The notes: a model not told the origin generated them from the sequence alone. A DNA stretch of 9,750 nt from Acidobacteriaceae bacterium (GCA_003135495.1 PLBX01000308.1:14190-23939), one strand, 5' to 3'; shown: positions 1 through 7,819, counted from the stretch's first letter. Translations and numbers: made by a program.

Positions 1-318
1 ACTGTGTCCTTTCTGGTCTCAGCCAGCGCCGCCATGGGAATAACAAATGGCGAACTAAGCTTGGGCGACGAAGAGCGCGCCATTAAAATTCAAACCCAGC
101 TCCAGCAGGCGAGCGTGGTGTCGCAAGTTGCCTTCATCCCGGTGCCAGGATCTTACTTTTATCGTGCCAGCTTCTCCGCCGCGGAATTGGATGAGACTTG
201 CCGCAACCGGCCGCGGGTGGATTTTCCCCGGACTTTTTCTTTCGTGATTTCCGCGGGCCAAAGAACTGCTGCCCAAGACTTGGAAGAGTGCGCTGCAGAG
301 GCTGCCGTTCCCAAGTGA
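1..318 (+). CDS. 3' end of an unrecognised protein (5' truncated)
   Basis: The frame is open from the first base and ends at a TGA at 316-318. Only the last ~105 residues are visible, so the true start lies outside the window; the GTG at 4 need not be a start. The visible part opens with a short Ala/Ser/hydrophobic stretch, possibly the end of a membrane segment or a beta strand. A hydrophilic region follows, with a FIPVPGSYFYRASF segment, two cysteines (in DETCRN and EECAA) and an acidic-then-neutral tail ending VPK. I recognise no family. It lies in the same orientation as, and 73 bp upstream of, the methyltransferase gene, so it may belong to the same polysaccharide locus. A membrane glycosyltransferase or polymerase with a soluble C-terminal tail is one possibility, but nothing visible establishes it. 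That it is coding rests on the open frame and on plausible protein composition. Confidence 0.6.
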   Translation, partial: TVSFLVSASAAMGITNGELSLGDEERAIKIQTQLQQASVVSQVAFIPVPGSYFYRASFSAAELDETCRNRPRVDFPRTFSFVISAGQRTAAQDLEECAAEAAVPK

Positions 319-328
319 GCAGCCGCCG

Positions 329-343
329 TCAATTTCAAATTGA
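329..343. repeat. 15-bp perfect palindrome, operator-like
   Basis: TCAATTT, a single C, then AAATTGA form a perfect 7+1+7 inverted repeat in the gap between the first gene and the methyltransferase. Its centre is about 56 bp upstream of the ATG at 392. It is AT-rich inside GC-rich surroundings. The one-base spacer makes an RNA hairpin unlikely and suits binding by a dimeric regulator. I could not pick out a convincing -35/-10 pair beside it, so the operator role is inference. Confidence 0.35.
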
Positions 344-391
344 GCGTAACACTGAGTTAAAAGGAGCCCGGCCAGTTTATCTCGTCAGCCT

Positions 392-1621
392 ATGAACATC
401 CGTTGGAGTCAAGTAGATTCATTTCCAGGAAATTCCTGTTCACCCGCCGCAACCGAACAGCGTCCCTGTCCCATCTGCGGAAGCGAACGTTCGCGGACGG
501 TACTGCAGTTCGATCAGTTCCAGTTTTACTCCGACTCCGGAGAACTTCCCAAGCGGGCCGATGTCCGCGAGGTTCAGTGCCTCGATTGCTTCGCGCTCTA
601 TCTGAATCCCTGCTATTCGGAAGAGGGCTTTCGATCTCTGTTCGCGGAAGCCGGATGTTCTTATGGGTCTGCGGTTTCGCATACCCTGCAACAGATCGAC
701 TGGCTGAAAACTCGCGGCTTGCTGCGTTCTGGGAATCGCCTCTTGGATGCCGGCTGTTACGATGGTGCCTTTTTATCGAAGCTGCCCGATGACGTGGGGA
801 GGATTGGCGTAGATATTGATGGTCCAGCCATCGACCGGGGCCGTGCAACACTTAGCGCCAAGGGAGTGGAGTTCATCCATGGCGACTTCGAAAGCTTTCG
901 TTGCGATAAGCCTTTAGACGCCATCACCATGTTTCATGTGCTCGAGCACTTGCCCAGACCGTTGGTCGTCTTGCGACACCTCCGTTCCATGGCGCATGCT
1001 GGAACGCGGTTAATAATCGAAGTCCCGATTTTGGAAAATGGATTTACGAATGATATTAACGGCTTCTTCACCGTTCAGCACATGACTCACTTCACGCGAG
1101 CATCCTTAATGAATTGCCTTGCACTGGCAGGTTGGAAGGTGATTGAGTCCCAGGAACATTGCGAGTACAACGGCTTTCGAGTGATAGCAGGTCCGGGTGA
1201 ATCTGTACCGACGGCGGTGCAAGAATCGGAAGCTGTATCCCTGCTTCGCCAGTATCTTGCCCACTGGAACCTCGCGGTGCGGGCGGTGGAAGATCAACTT
1301 GCGTCACTCGTGCTGGCAAAGAAGTGTGTGATTTGGGGCGCTGGAGCGCACACCGAGTTCCTGTATCAGTCCACTTCCCTGTTTCATAACCAAAGGGAAC
1401 GGAAGTATGCGATTGTAGACGGCGATCCAATCAAGAAAGGGAAGAGTTGGCGGGGAATCGAAATTCACTCTACTGCTGCATTAAAAGAACTTGATTGGTC
1501 CAGGGAATGCCTCCTGGTTTCGAGTTACAGCAGCCAAGATGAAATTGTAAGAGCAGCGATCGAACTTGGCACTCCTCGGGATCGCATCGTTACCCTTTAC
1601 AAGGAGTTGAGAGTTTATTAA
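392..1621 (+). CDS. SAM-dependent methyltransferase, zinc-ribbon sugar C-methyltransferase type
   Basis: A 409-residue class I methyltransferase. Three parts can be read. An N-terminal zinc-ribbon-like knuckle has Cys26-x2-Cys29 and Cys63-x2-Cys66. The SAM-binding Rossmann core has motif I LLDAGCYDG (about 117-125), an acidic ribose-binding position in GVDID (about 139-143) and FHVLEHL (181-187). A C-terminal region contains a second Rossmann-like turn, WGAGAH (315-320), followed by DGDP. This order (zinc knuckle, methyltransferase, C-terminal Rossmann-like domain) and the ~410-residue length match the family of NDP-sugar C-methyltransferases such as TylC3 and TcaB9. The precise substrate cannot be read from sequence. 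ATG 392 is the only sensible start ahead of the first Cys pair; an AAGGAG at 361-366 is about 25 bases upstream, too far to be a standard ribosome binding site. No deoxysugar synthesis genes are in the window, so the substrate must be made elsewhere, or the enzyme acts on another small molecule or glycan. Confidence 0.85.
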   Translation: MNIRWSQVDSFPGNSCSPAATEQRPCPICGSERSRTVLQFDQFQFYSDSGELPKRADVREVQCLDCFALYLNPCYSEEGFRSLFAEAGCSYGSAVSHTLQQIDWLKTRGLLRSGNRLLDAGCYDGAFLSKLPDDVGRIGVDIDGPAIDRGRATLSAKGVEFIHGDFESFRCDKPLDAITMFHVLEHLPRPLVVLRHLRSMAHAGTRLIIEVPILENGFTNDINGFFTVQHMTHFTRASLMNCLALAGWKVIESQEHCEYNGFRVIAGPGESVPTAVQESEAVSLLRQYLAHWNLAVRAVEDQLASLVLAKKCVIWGAGAHTEFLYQSTSLFHNQRERKYAIVDGDPIKKGKSWRGIEIHSTAALKELDWSRECLLVSSYSSQDEIVRAAIELGTPRDRIVTLYKELRVY

Positions 1622-1630
1622 TCAGCGAAC

Positions 1631-1645
1631 CGATGCACGGCATCG
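1631..1645 (+). other. Small hairpin after the methyltransferase stop
   Basis: CGATGC, ACG, GCATCG gives a perfect 6-bp stem with a 3-base loop, starting ten bases after the TAA. No T-run follows (the next bases are AGTACAAGAAG), so it is not a standard intrinsic terminator. It could be a weak attenuator, a 3'-end stabiliser or chance. Confidence 0.3.
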
Positions 1646-1702
1646 AGTACAAGAAGTAAATAAAGCAACAAGTCCCATTCCAGGCGAGTATCCCAACTAT
1701 TC

Positions 1703-3433
1703 ATGCGTATTCTCTTAGTCCATCCCGAAGATTCTGTCATCGACGAGCCTTGGTCGATTTCGCGATGGGATCTGGTCGTGGATCTGGGATGGGCGGGGAC
1801 ATTCCAGTACGCGGAATGGGGCGCAAGATTGGGCTGCGTCGTCCGCAGCTTGTTCAGTTTTGCGAATTGGCATGAAGACGTGCCTCTTCTTCCCGAACTT
1901 TGTGGGATCGGAAAATATCGGCTGCTGGACGGCGAAGGAATCGACTGGTGGGAACTGCTCGCGCCCATCGCCTATCAGCGGGTCTACGAGTTCTTGCTGT
2001 TGCAGAAGGTGGCGCGCGAAATTAAGATTCCGGCCGAGATTCATATTACCCGTCCTCACCCCTTGGGCGATGCGATCGGCAAAATGGTAGGCGTCAACGT
2101 AGTCCCGTTCATTTCTACGTCAGAAAGCTCCGCTATTGCGAGGTTCATCCGTTTCAAGAAAAAACTGCGCGCTCTAACGCCTTCGCAAATCGTGCAGATC
2201 GCTTGCGACAAATGGGATACCGATTACCGCGTGCGGCGCTACTTTACCAGGCGCGGACCACGTACGCGATCAAAGACCAAAATTTTGCTACCGTCGGCGT
2301 ACCGGAACGTCTCCCGCGTGTTGGCGAGATATGCGCAGCTACTTCCAGATCGCGACTTTCTTATGGTGACCACACGTGCGGATGGAGAATTAAAGGAATT
2401 GCCATCTCATATCAGCAGCGCGCCTCTGGCCGCTTACGCGCTGCGAAGCACGGCGACTGAACGCGAGATTGCAGATCTCACGCGCCAATGGGAGACCATA
2501 AAGAAAAGACTCTACGCAACCGACATTGACGTCAGTTTGCTAGGCGACTCTTTGGAAGCCCTTGATCCCATGCTGCGAAACGGTTTGAGACTCCGCGATG
2601 CTTGGCGGGCCGTTTTTGAGCGGGAGAAGATCGACTCTGTCCTTTGCGCGGATGAGAATAATGTATACACGCGCTTGCCTGTTTTGCTGGCGCACCGCAG
2701 GGGCGTGCACACCGTTTACTGCAGTCACGGCGCTCTTGATTCGACCATACTGTTGCGCGGAATTTGCTCGGACACTTATCTGGCAAAGGGCGAGATGGAA
2801 AGAGATTATTTGATCAGGGAGTGTGAGGTGCCGCAGGAGCGGATCTTCGTCGGTGCGCCGCCGGGATCGCATCTTGCGGTACACGGACTAACGGCGGGAA
2901 CTCACATCGTATTTTTCTCCGAGCCTTATGAGCTTTATCATGGCCGCACGGAGACGCTCTACCGGGAAGTGCTGCGCCGCCTGTGCGCGATAGGGCGGGA
3001 ACATGGGCGGAAGGTAATGTTAAAGCTGCACCCTTTTGAAAGCATGACTGCGCGCTCGCAATTGGTGGACCGGTTACTGACGGATAGCGACCGGAAACTG
3101 CTGGAGGTCACTTCCGAGCCTATTTCGGAGCAACTGCTGCGCAAAACCTGGTTCAGTTTGACCGTGGAGTCCAGTGTGGCAGTGGAGTGCGCGCTTGCGG
3201 GAGTACCGAGTTTTCTGTGCGGGTGGTTTGACATTGATTTATATAGCTACGGAAAACAATACGAGAGATTCGGCGCGGCTCAAATTCTCCACCGTCCCGA
3301 TGACATTTCTCGAATACCCGTGATTATGGAATCGCAACAAACAAACGCAGCGGTCCGCGATCGTCTTTACCATCCAATTAGTCGTGAGGACTTCGCCGCG
3401 GTTTTGCACGGCAGCCAGGAATTAAGACAGTAA
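1703..3433 (+). CDS. Large GT-B-like protein, probable surface-glycan glycosyltransferase of unclear family
   Basis: A 576-residue soluble-looking protein with no signal peptide or clear membrane helix. The N-terminus (MRILLVHPED) is a typical first beta strand of a Rossmann-like domain. An N-terminal region rich in Trp and acidic residues (about 15-85) has no motif I can name. The C-terminal half carries elements seen in GT-B enzymes of the capsule/CDP-glycerol/sialyltransferase-like groups: SHG at 341-343, a K-x-H-P motif at 441-444 with Glu446, and an ESSVAVECALAGVP segment (489-502) resembling the nucleotide-sugar or nucleotide-binding loop of those families. These support transfer of a sugar or polyol phosphate to a growing glycan in the cytoplasm. 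The donor and acceptor are unknown. ATG 1703 is taken as the start because it begins exactly at the beta strand; CAGGCGAG about 14 bases upstream is a poor ribosome binding site. The next gene follows five bases after the stop, implying co-transcription. It could instead be a non-enzymatic or epimerase-like relative with the same fold. Confidence 0.7.
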   Translation: MRILLVHPEDSVIDEPWSISRWDLVVDLGWAGTFQYAEWGARLGCVVRSLFSFANWHEDVPLLPELCGIGKYRLLDGEGIDWWELLAPIAYQRVYEFLLLQKVAREIKIPAEIHITRPHPLGDAIGKMVGVNVVPFISTSESSAIARFIRFKKKLRALTPSQIVQIACDKWDTDYRVRRYFTRRGPRTRSKTKILLPSAYRNVSRVLARYAQLLPDRDFLMVTTRADGELKELPSHISSAPLAAYALRSTATEREIADLTRQWETIKKRLYATDIDVSLLGDSLEALDPMLRNGLRLRDAWRAVFEREKIDSVLCADENNVYTRLPVLLAHRRGVHTVYCSHGALDSTILLRGICSDTYLAKGEMERDYLIRECEVPQERIFVGAPPGSHLAVHGLTAGTHIVFFSEPYELYHGRTETLYREVLRRLCAIGREHGRKVMLKLHPFESMTARSQLVDRLLTDSDRKLLEVTSEPISEQLLRKTWFSLTVESSVAVECALAGVPSFLCGWFDIDLYSYGKQYERFGAAQILHRPDDISRIPVIMESQQTNAAVRDRLYHPISREDFAAVLHGSQELRQ

Positions 3434-3438
3434 TCTTG

Positions 3439-4497
3439 ATGCTTACAGTATTCACTCCCTCATTCGCGGATGAATCGAACACGAACGCGCAGAACCTCAC
3501 CGCTAAAGAGGTGATAAGCCGTCTGCCTTCGGATAAATTCAGGGTTGTGCTTCTTGGCGACGGAAAACCCGACCCCAGAATTAGCGCCCGTCCCAACACT
3601 GAAATCCTGCGATGGGCCCGGCACGGAAATACTCCTCGATGGCTCTGGCATGTGCTACTTTCTAAAGTTGACATCTACTTTTTTCCGCGCGAAGGCCCAT
3701 TGGATACGTCCTTCATGTTTTTGAGACGCTCATTTGGCCTTCCGATCGCCCTGGTGGCCTACGTGGTGGTCGCGCTCGACGGCGGAGTTGGGCCGAGAAT
3801 GGCGAGATACATTCGCGAGGCGGATCGTGTTGTAGGAAACTCGCTATTTGTAACCCAGACGGTCAAAGATCGCTTCGGGGTTGCTGCGGAGACAATTCAC
3901 AGCGGAATAAAGCGAGAGTTGTTTTATCCACCGCCCAACTCTCGCGTGCCTGGAGCGAAGCTCACCGTGCTTTACGCTGGCTCATTTCAGGCTCGGAAGA
4001 GAATGAATGTGGTTATTCGCGAAGCAGCGAACCGGCCTTCGGTCGAATTTCGATTGGTGGGGAAAGGCGAACCTGAAGAGGAGCGTATCTGCCGGTCTTT
4101 GGTGAACCAGTTGGGGTGTCGCAATGTAACCTTCGTTGGTCATCTTTCGCAAGCAGGGTTGGCCGAAGAAATGCGAAAGGCGGACGTGTTTTTTTTCCCC
4201 AGTGTGTTGGAAGGTCATCCGCAAGTTCTTGGGCAAGCGGCATCGTGCGGCCTGCCGGCAGTAGCCATGGATTTGTATAAGCCGGACTATGTCGTCGATG
4301 GTGAAACTGGGTACTTGGTAAAATCGGAGAGCGAACTTTCCAGTAGGTTGGGGTTGCTGCTTGGTGACCAGGAGTTGCGGCTCGAGATGTCTGCCGCTGC
4401 CGCTCGGCACGCCGTGCAATTCGACTGGGAGAGAATCACGCGAGATTGGGAAAGCATATTTGTGGAGGCGGCCGCGGAACGTCGCAAGAAAAATTAA
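3439..4497 (+). CDS. Glycosyltransferase family 4 (GT-B, retaining)
   Basis: A 352-residue GT-B glycosyltransferase. The N-terminal acceptor domain is comparatively short and starts MLTVFTPSFADES. The C-terminal Glycos_transf_1-type domain begins near YAGSF (about 179-183), with Lys187 and Arg188 in the usual phosphate-binding position. It continues through LVGKGEPEEE and FVGHLSQ to the nucleotide-sugar loop FFPSVLEGHPQVLGQAASCG (about 252-271). In that loop the first Glu of the family's E-x7-E motif is Glu258, but the second position is Gln266. The enzyme would add one sugar to the lipid-linked repeat unit at the cytoplasmic membrane face; donor and acceptor are not readable. ATG 3439 is preferred to the TTG three bases upstream. 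The gene begins five bases after the preceding stop and its TAA overlaps the ATG of the amidotransferase by one base, so the three genes are very probably translated from one message. Confidence 0.9.
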   Translation: MLTVFTPSFADESNTNAQNLTAKEVISRLPSDKFRVVLLGDGKPDPRISARPNTEILRWARHGNTPRWLWHVLLSKVDIYFFPREGPLDTSFMFLRRSFGLPIALVAYVVVALDGGVGPRMARYIREADRVVGNSLFVTQTVKDRFGVAAETIHSGIKRELFYPPPNSRVPGAKLTVLYAGSFQARKRMNVVIREAANRPSVEFRLVGKGEPEEERICRSLVNQLGCRNVTFVGHLSQAGLAEEMRKADVFFFPSVLEGHPQVLGQAASCGLPAVAMDLYKPDYVVDGETGYLVKSESELSSRLGLLLGDQELRLEMSAAAARHAVQFDWERITRDWESIFVEAAAERRKKN

Positions 4498-6362
4498 TGT
4501 GTGGAATCTATGGTGTGTTCGGCGGCGAAGGCGATGCGGCGCGATACCGCTTGTGGTCGGAGCAAGCGTGTAGGCTTCTTCGGCATCGCGGGCCCGATGG
4601 AAGCGGGTGCATGCCTTTCATGGATGGATGCTGCCTACTGGGGCATTGCCGCCTCTCGATCATCGACATTCAGGGTGGCGCCCAGCCCATTGGAAATGAA
4701 GATGAAACGATCTGGGTGGTTCTGAACGGAGAAATCTACAACTACATCGAGATCCGTGAAAGATTGATTGCGAAAGGCCACCACTTTCGCACCCGCAGCG
4801 ATACGGAAGTACTTGTGCATCTCTACGAGGACAAGGGCCACTCTCTCCTCGACGATCTCGAAGGCATGTTCGCATTTGCCATTGTGGATGAGAAAAAGAA
4901 GCAGGTATTTCTCGCTCGCGATCGATTCGGCGAGAAACCTTTGTATTATGCGCCGACGAATGAAGGCAAATGTTTGGTGTTCGCCTCCGAGATGAAGGCG
5001 CTGTTTCCCTTTCCTGGCTTGAACGATCGCCTCGATGTTGCCGCTGTGGCTCAGTTCCTGACCGTAGGATATATACCCGCACCCAGAACTCATCTACAAG
5101 GAGTGCGCAAACTGATGTCGGGCGAGGCGCTCTCGTTAGATAGCGACAAGGGTTTGCGAACGTGGCGCTATTGGCAGCCGAGAGTCGAACCCGACGGAAA
5201 ACCTCCGAGCCGGGAAGATGCTGTTGAGAACGTTCGTGCCCGCATTCTGGAGTCCGTTCGTTTGCGACTAAGAAGTGACGTGCCGATCGGCGCATTTCTC
5301 TCTGGCGGAGTAGACTCGACCTATATTGCTGCGGCGATTCGTGAATTACAACCAGCCGCCAAGCTCAGCACCTTCTGTGCCTCGTTTGACGATCAGCAGC
5401 TAAACGAAGCTCCTTACGCTCGTATGGTTGCGGAACATCTGGGAACGGATCACCACGAAGTTCATTTCTCATCGAGCGATGCATTGTCGATCTTCGACGC
5501 CCTGATCGATCATTACGACGAGCCCTTCGGAGACGCGTCGATGTTTCCGACTTTCGCGGTTTGTCAGGCGGCACGGCAAATCTGCAAGGTCATGCTTTCT
5601 GGTGACGGAGGCGACGAGTGCTTCGGGGGATACACCGAGATGTTTGGCTATTATCGCTGGAATGGTGTTCGCCGGATCCCTTTGGCCAGGGCTGCATCCA
5701 AGCGCCTTAATCACCTCTGGAGGAGTAGTTGGAGAGGAGTTGGATTGTTGGGCTTCCTGTCGAAGAACGATTGGGAACTACTATTGCCGCAGCAACTTCG
5801 GGATGCGACCACATCGTATTTCCTGCCGGACCATAGAGCAACTGCGGACGTTGGACTGCGCGAACTTGAGGTGCGCGCCCTGGAGCATGCTCGTCTTCCC
5901 TATCCTCTTTCTGCGCTTGAATCCACCGCATCCTCCTACTTACCAGAACAGATCTTGGTCAAGGTCGATCGCGCCAGCATGCGCGCTTCCCTGGAATGCC
6001 GGGCGCCTTTTTTGAGTCCGGAACTAATCCATTTTGTAACCAGCTTGCCGCTCGACTATCACTTTCGCGCGGGGATGGGCAAGGCAATTCTTCGCGACGC
6101 GCTGCCCAGTTGGGTACCGGCCGAGATTCGCTGGAGGCAAAAACGCGGATTCACTCCGCCGCTGTGCGCTTGGCTCCGCAGTGAACTTAAAGAAAAAATG
6201 AAGCACAGTCTCGAGGAAGGGCTGGGAACACTCGGATACCTGCTAAATCCCCTACCGGCGAAAGAGTTATTCCGGCAGCATTTAGCGGGTTCTGATCACA
6301 GCAGCGCATTGTTCCGTTGGTTGGTTCTTTCACGTCGTTGCCATGACGCCGTCCTGCACTAA
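4497..6362 (+). CDS. asnB: Glutamine-hydrolysing asparagine-synthase-type amidotransferase
   Basis: A 621-residue class II glutamine amidotransferase fused to an AsnB-type synthetase domain. The start is fixed by chemistry: ATG 4497 places Cys2 directly after Met, the N-terminal nucleophile exposed by Met removal. The same frame is open upstream, but an earlier start would bury this Cys. The glutaminase half shows RHRGPDGSG (29-37), Arg52, NGE (77-79) and Asp102, the glutamine-binding set. The synthetase half shows the ATP pyrophosphatase P-loop SGGVDS (269-274), SGDGGDE (368-374) and the conserved RAPFLSPEL region near residue 500. Ammonia released from glutamine would be channelled to an adenylated carboxylate. 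At about 620 residues it is longer than housekeeping AsnB of E. coli (554) and matches paralogues common in EPS and O-antigen clusters. In this setting amidation of a uronic acid, rather than asparagine synthesis, is plausible; that is inference. The gene is translationally coupled to the preceding glycosyltransferase through TAATG. Confidence 0.93.
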   Translation: MCGIYGVFGGEGDAARYRLWSEQACRLLRHRGPDGSGCMPFMDGCCLLGHCRLSIIDIQGGAQPIGNEDETIWVVLNGEIYNYIEIRERLIAKGHHFRTRSDTEVLVHLYEDKGHSLLDDLEGMFAFAIVDEKKKQVFLARDRFGEKPLYYAPTNEGKCLVFASEMKALFPFPGLNDRLDVAAVAQFLTVGYIPAPRTHLQGVRKLMSGEALSLDSDKGLRTWRYWQPRVEPDGKPPSREDAVENVRARILESVRLRLRSDVPIGAFLSGGVDSTYIAAAIRELQPAAKLSTFCASFDDQQLNEAPYARMVAEHLGTDHHEVHFSSSDALSIFDALIDHYDEPFGDASMFPTFAVCQAARQICKVMLSGDGGDECFGGYTEMFGYYRWNGVRRIPLARAASKRLNHLWRSSWRGVGLLGFLSKNDWELLLPQQLRDATTSYFLPDHRATADVGLRELEVRALEHARLPYPLSALESTASSYLPEQILVKVDRASMRASLECRAPFLSPELIHFVTSLPLDYHFRAGMGKAILRDALPSWVPAEIRWRQKRGFTPPLCAWLRSELKEKMKHSLEEGLGTLGYLLNPLPAKELFRQHLAGSDHSSALFRWLVLSRRCHDAVLH

Positions 6363-6373
6363 GGCCGACATTT

Positions 6374-6380
6374 AGGGTGG
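6374..6380 (+). promoter_or_regulatory. Ribosome binding site supporting a TTG start
   Basis: AGGGTGG ends four bases before TTG 6385. An in-frame TAG at 6373-6375 closes the frame just upstream and no ATG or GTG lies between, so the TTG is the best initiation codon for the flippase. The spacing is somewhat short. A GTG at 6400, five codons further in, is the alternative. Confidence 0.5.
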
Positions 6381-6384
6381 ATTA

Positions 6385-7806
6385 TTGATCGTTTCCAAGT
6401 CTGTGCTGCGCTACGGAGGGTTTGCACTCTCCGTTACCACCGCCCGCGTTGTCGGCACCATACTGACCGCAGCCACCTTTCCTTTCCTCGTGCGGCGCCT
6501 CGGTGTCGATGTTTATGGACTGTGGAGCTACGTGCTCGCGGTTTGTGCGTTCACGGGGCTGCTGGCAAATCCAGGGCTCACTTCCTATGCCGCCCAGCAG
6601 GTAGCGGCCCGCCGCGAAGCAGCCTTCGAGACTATTTCCGATGTATTGATCCTTCGCGTCCTCGCGAGCGGGATTGCGGTGTTCGCGGTCCTGGTGGTCG
6701 CCAGTTTCGAAGTTCGGCAGGATGTCCGCTTTCTCCTCAAGTGGTACGGAGTGGCCTCGGTATTGACTGGAAGTCTGTCACTGGATTATCTGCTGTCTTC
6801 GTTCGAACTATTCCATGTGCAATCCTTCATTTCGATCGCGCAGCAGAGTCTTTATGCGGTCGGCATTTTCACAATGATTCGATCGCCCAAGGACGTGATT
6901 TGGGTTCCAGTCAGTATCGTAGCTTCTGCATTTTTGACCAGCATGATTGGTTGGACGTTTCTGTGGCGCGCTGGATATCGGTTCCGATTTTCGATTGCCC
7001 CGCGGCGCTGGGGCGTAATCATGGTGCCCAGCTTGCACTACGCCGGATCTTCACTCATGTCGAATCTCTATCACCGGAGCGGACATGTCGCAGTTCGATG
7101 GTATCTCGGGGAACACGCTCTTGGTTTGTATGCCGCTGCTACTCGACTGGCCGACGTGCTGCGTAACTTTCTCTCGGTTACTCAGACCGTCTTAGGGCCG
7201 CGCATGGCCTTGCGCGCAAATTCCGCGGAAGGTCTTTCCCGGCTCACAAGGGTCGCTGCTTCAGTTCTAATCTGGTTCGGCGTTCCCTTGACTGCAGGCG
7301 GGATTGTAACCGCCCCGGTCGTTGTCCCGTGGCTGCTCGGTGCTCAGTTTAAGGAGGCGGCGCACGCGTTCCAGTGGGTCACCCCTTACATGATTACCGC
7401 ACCCGCGGCGGTGCTGTTTTCGGGAACAATTCTCTACGCGATGGGTCGCCATCGGGCTTATTTCGTTTCCACATTGGCCGGTGCCGTCACAGCCGTCATT
7501 CTTTCTCTGATCCTACCCCCATTGTTCGGAGTAGCCGGTGCCTGCCTGGCCTTCGTGTTGGGCGAATTTGCGGTGGCGTTTTGCGCCTTCTTGCTCTGTC
7601 CGCCGGAGGTGCGCGCTGCCGCGAACACACCACTTCTGAGCGTTGCGGTGATCGCCAGTATGATCATGGGGGCTGCATTATGGATTGCGGTTCCCCGGCA
7701 TTTGCCACCATTAGTTTTGATAGGTCTGGGGTGTGCAGTCTATGCCATTAGTTGGGCGGGAATCGGCCGCAATTTGCTGAAAAGGGAACTCGAAGGCTTT
7801 GCATAA
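6385..7806 (+). CDS. Wzx-type lipid-linked oligosaccharide flippase (MOP superfamily)
   Basis: A 473-residue, highly hydrophobic integral membrane protein. Around twelve to fourteen alternating hydrophobic stretches separated by short Arg/Lys-rich loops can be seen, as expected for polysaccharide-type MOP/MATE-fold exporters (usually 400-500 residues). The N-terminus, with GTILTAATFPFLVRRLGVDVYGLW (roughly residues 25-48), is the characteristic first-helix pair of this family: a small-residue-rich helix, then a short basic loop and a YGLW motif. The mid-protein segment LGEHALGLYAAATRLAD is also typical. It would translocate undecaprenyl-linked repeat units from the cytoplasmic to the periplasmic leaflet. 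The gene starts with TTG 22 bases after the amidotransferase stop, indicating the same operon. Substrate specificity is not readable, and I leave the symbol blank because wzx is a functional class name covering very divergent proteins. Confidence 0.88.
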   Translation: MIVSKSVLRYGGFALSVTTARVVGTILTAATFPFLVRRLGVDVYGLWSYVLAVCAFTGLLANPGLTSYAAQQVAARREAAFETISDVLILRVLASGIAVFAVLVVASFEVRQDVRFLLKWYGVASVLTGSLSLDYLLSSFELFHVQSFISIAQQSLYAVGIFTMIRSPKDVIWVPVSIVASAFLTSMIGWTFLWRAGYRFRFSIAPRRWGVIMVPSLHYAGSSLMSNLYHRSGHVAVRWYLGEHALGLYAAATRLADVLRNFLSVTQTVLGPRMALRANSAEGLSRLTRVAASVLIWFGVPLTAGGIVTAPVVVPWLLGAQFKEAAHAFQWVTPYMITAPAAVLFSGTILYAMGRHRAYFVSTLAGAVTAVILSLILPPLFGVAGACLAFVLGEFAVAFCAFLLCPPEVRAAANTPLLSVAVIASMIMGAALWIAVPRHLPPLVLIGLGCAVYAISWAGIGRNLLKRELEGFA

Positions 7807-7819
7807 TGCCCAATGAATG

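Noticed and set aside
361..366. AAGGAG as the ribosome binding site of the methyltransferase gene
   Set aside because: It lies about 25 bases before ATG 392 and no in-frame ATG, GTG or TTG sits at a normal distance from it.
390..851. A 153-codon open frame on the - strand over the start of the methyltransferase gene
   Set aside because: It is antisense to the zinc knuckle and SAM motif I; the translation is dominated by Arg, Ser and Pro, typical of a shadow frame in GC-rich DNA.
4446..4496. An upstream start at 4446 that would lengthen the amidotransferase by 17 residues
   Set aside because: It would place the catalytic Cys internally; class II amidotransferases need the Cys at position 2, which ATG 4497 provides.
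4660..5295. A 211-codon open frame on the - strand inside the amidotransferase gene
   Set aside because: It is antisense to highly conserved glutaminase and linker sequence, its translation is Arg/Ser/His-rich without domain character, and it has no convincing start signal.
6522..7166. A 214-codon + strand open frame within the flippase gene
   Set aside because: It is an out-of-frame shadow; the flippase frame has coherent membrane helices throughout, while this one is Arg/Ser/Cys-rich and lacks a family signature.
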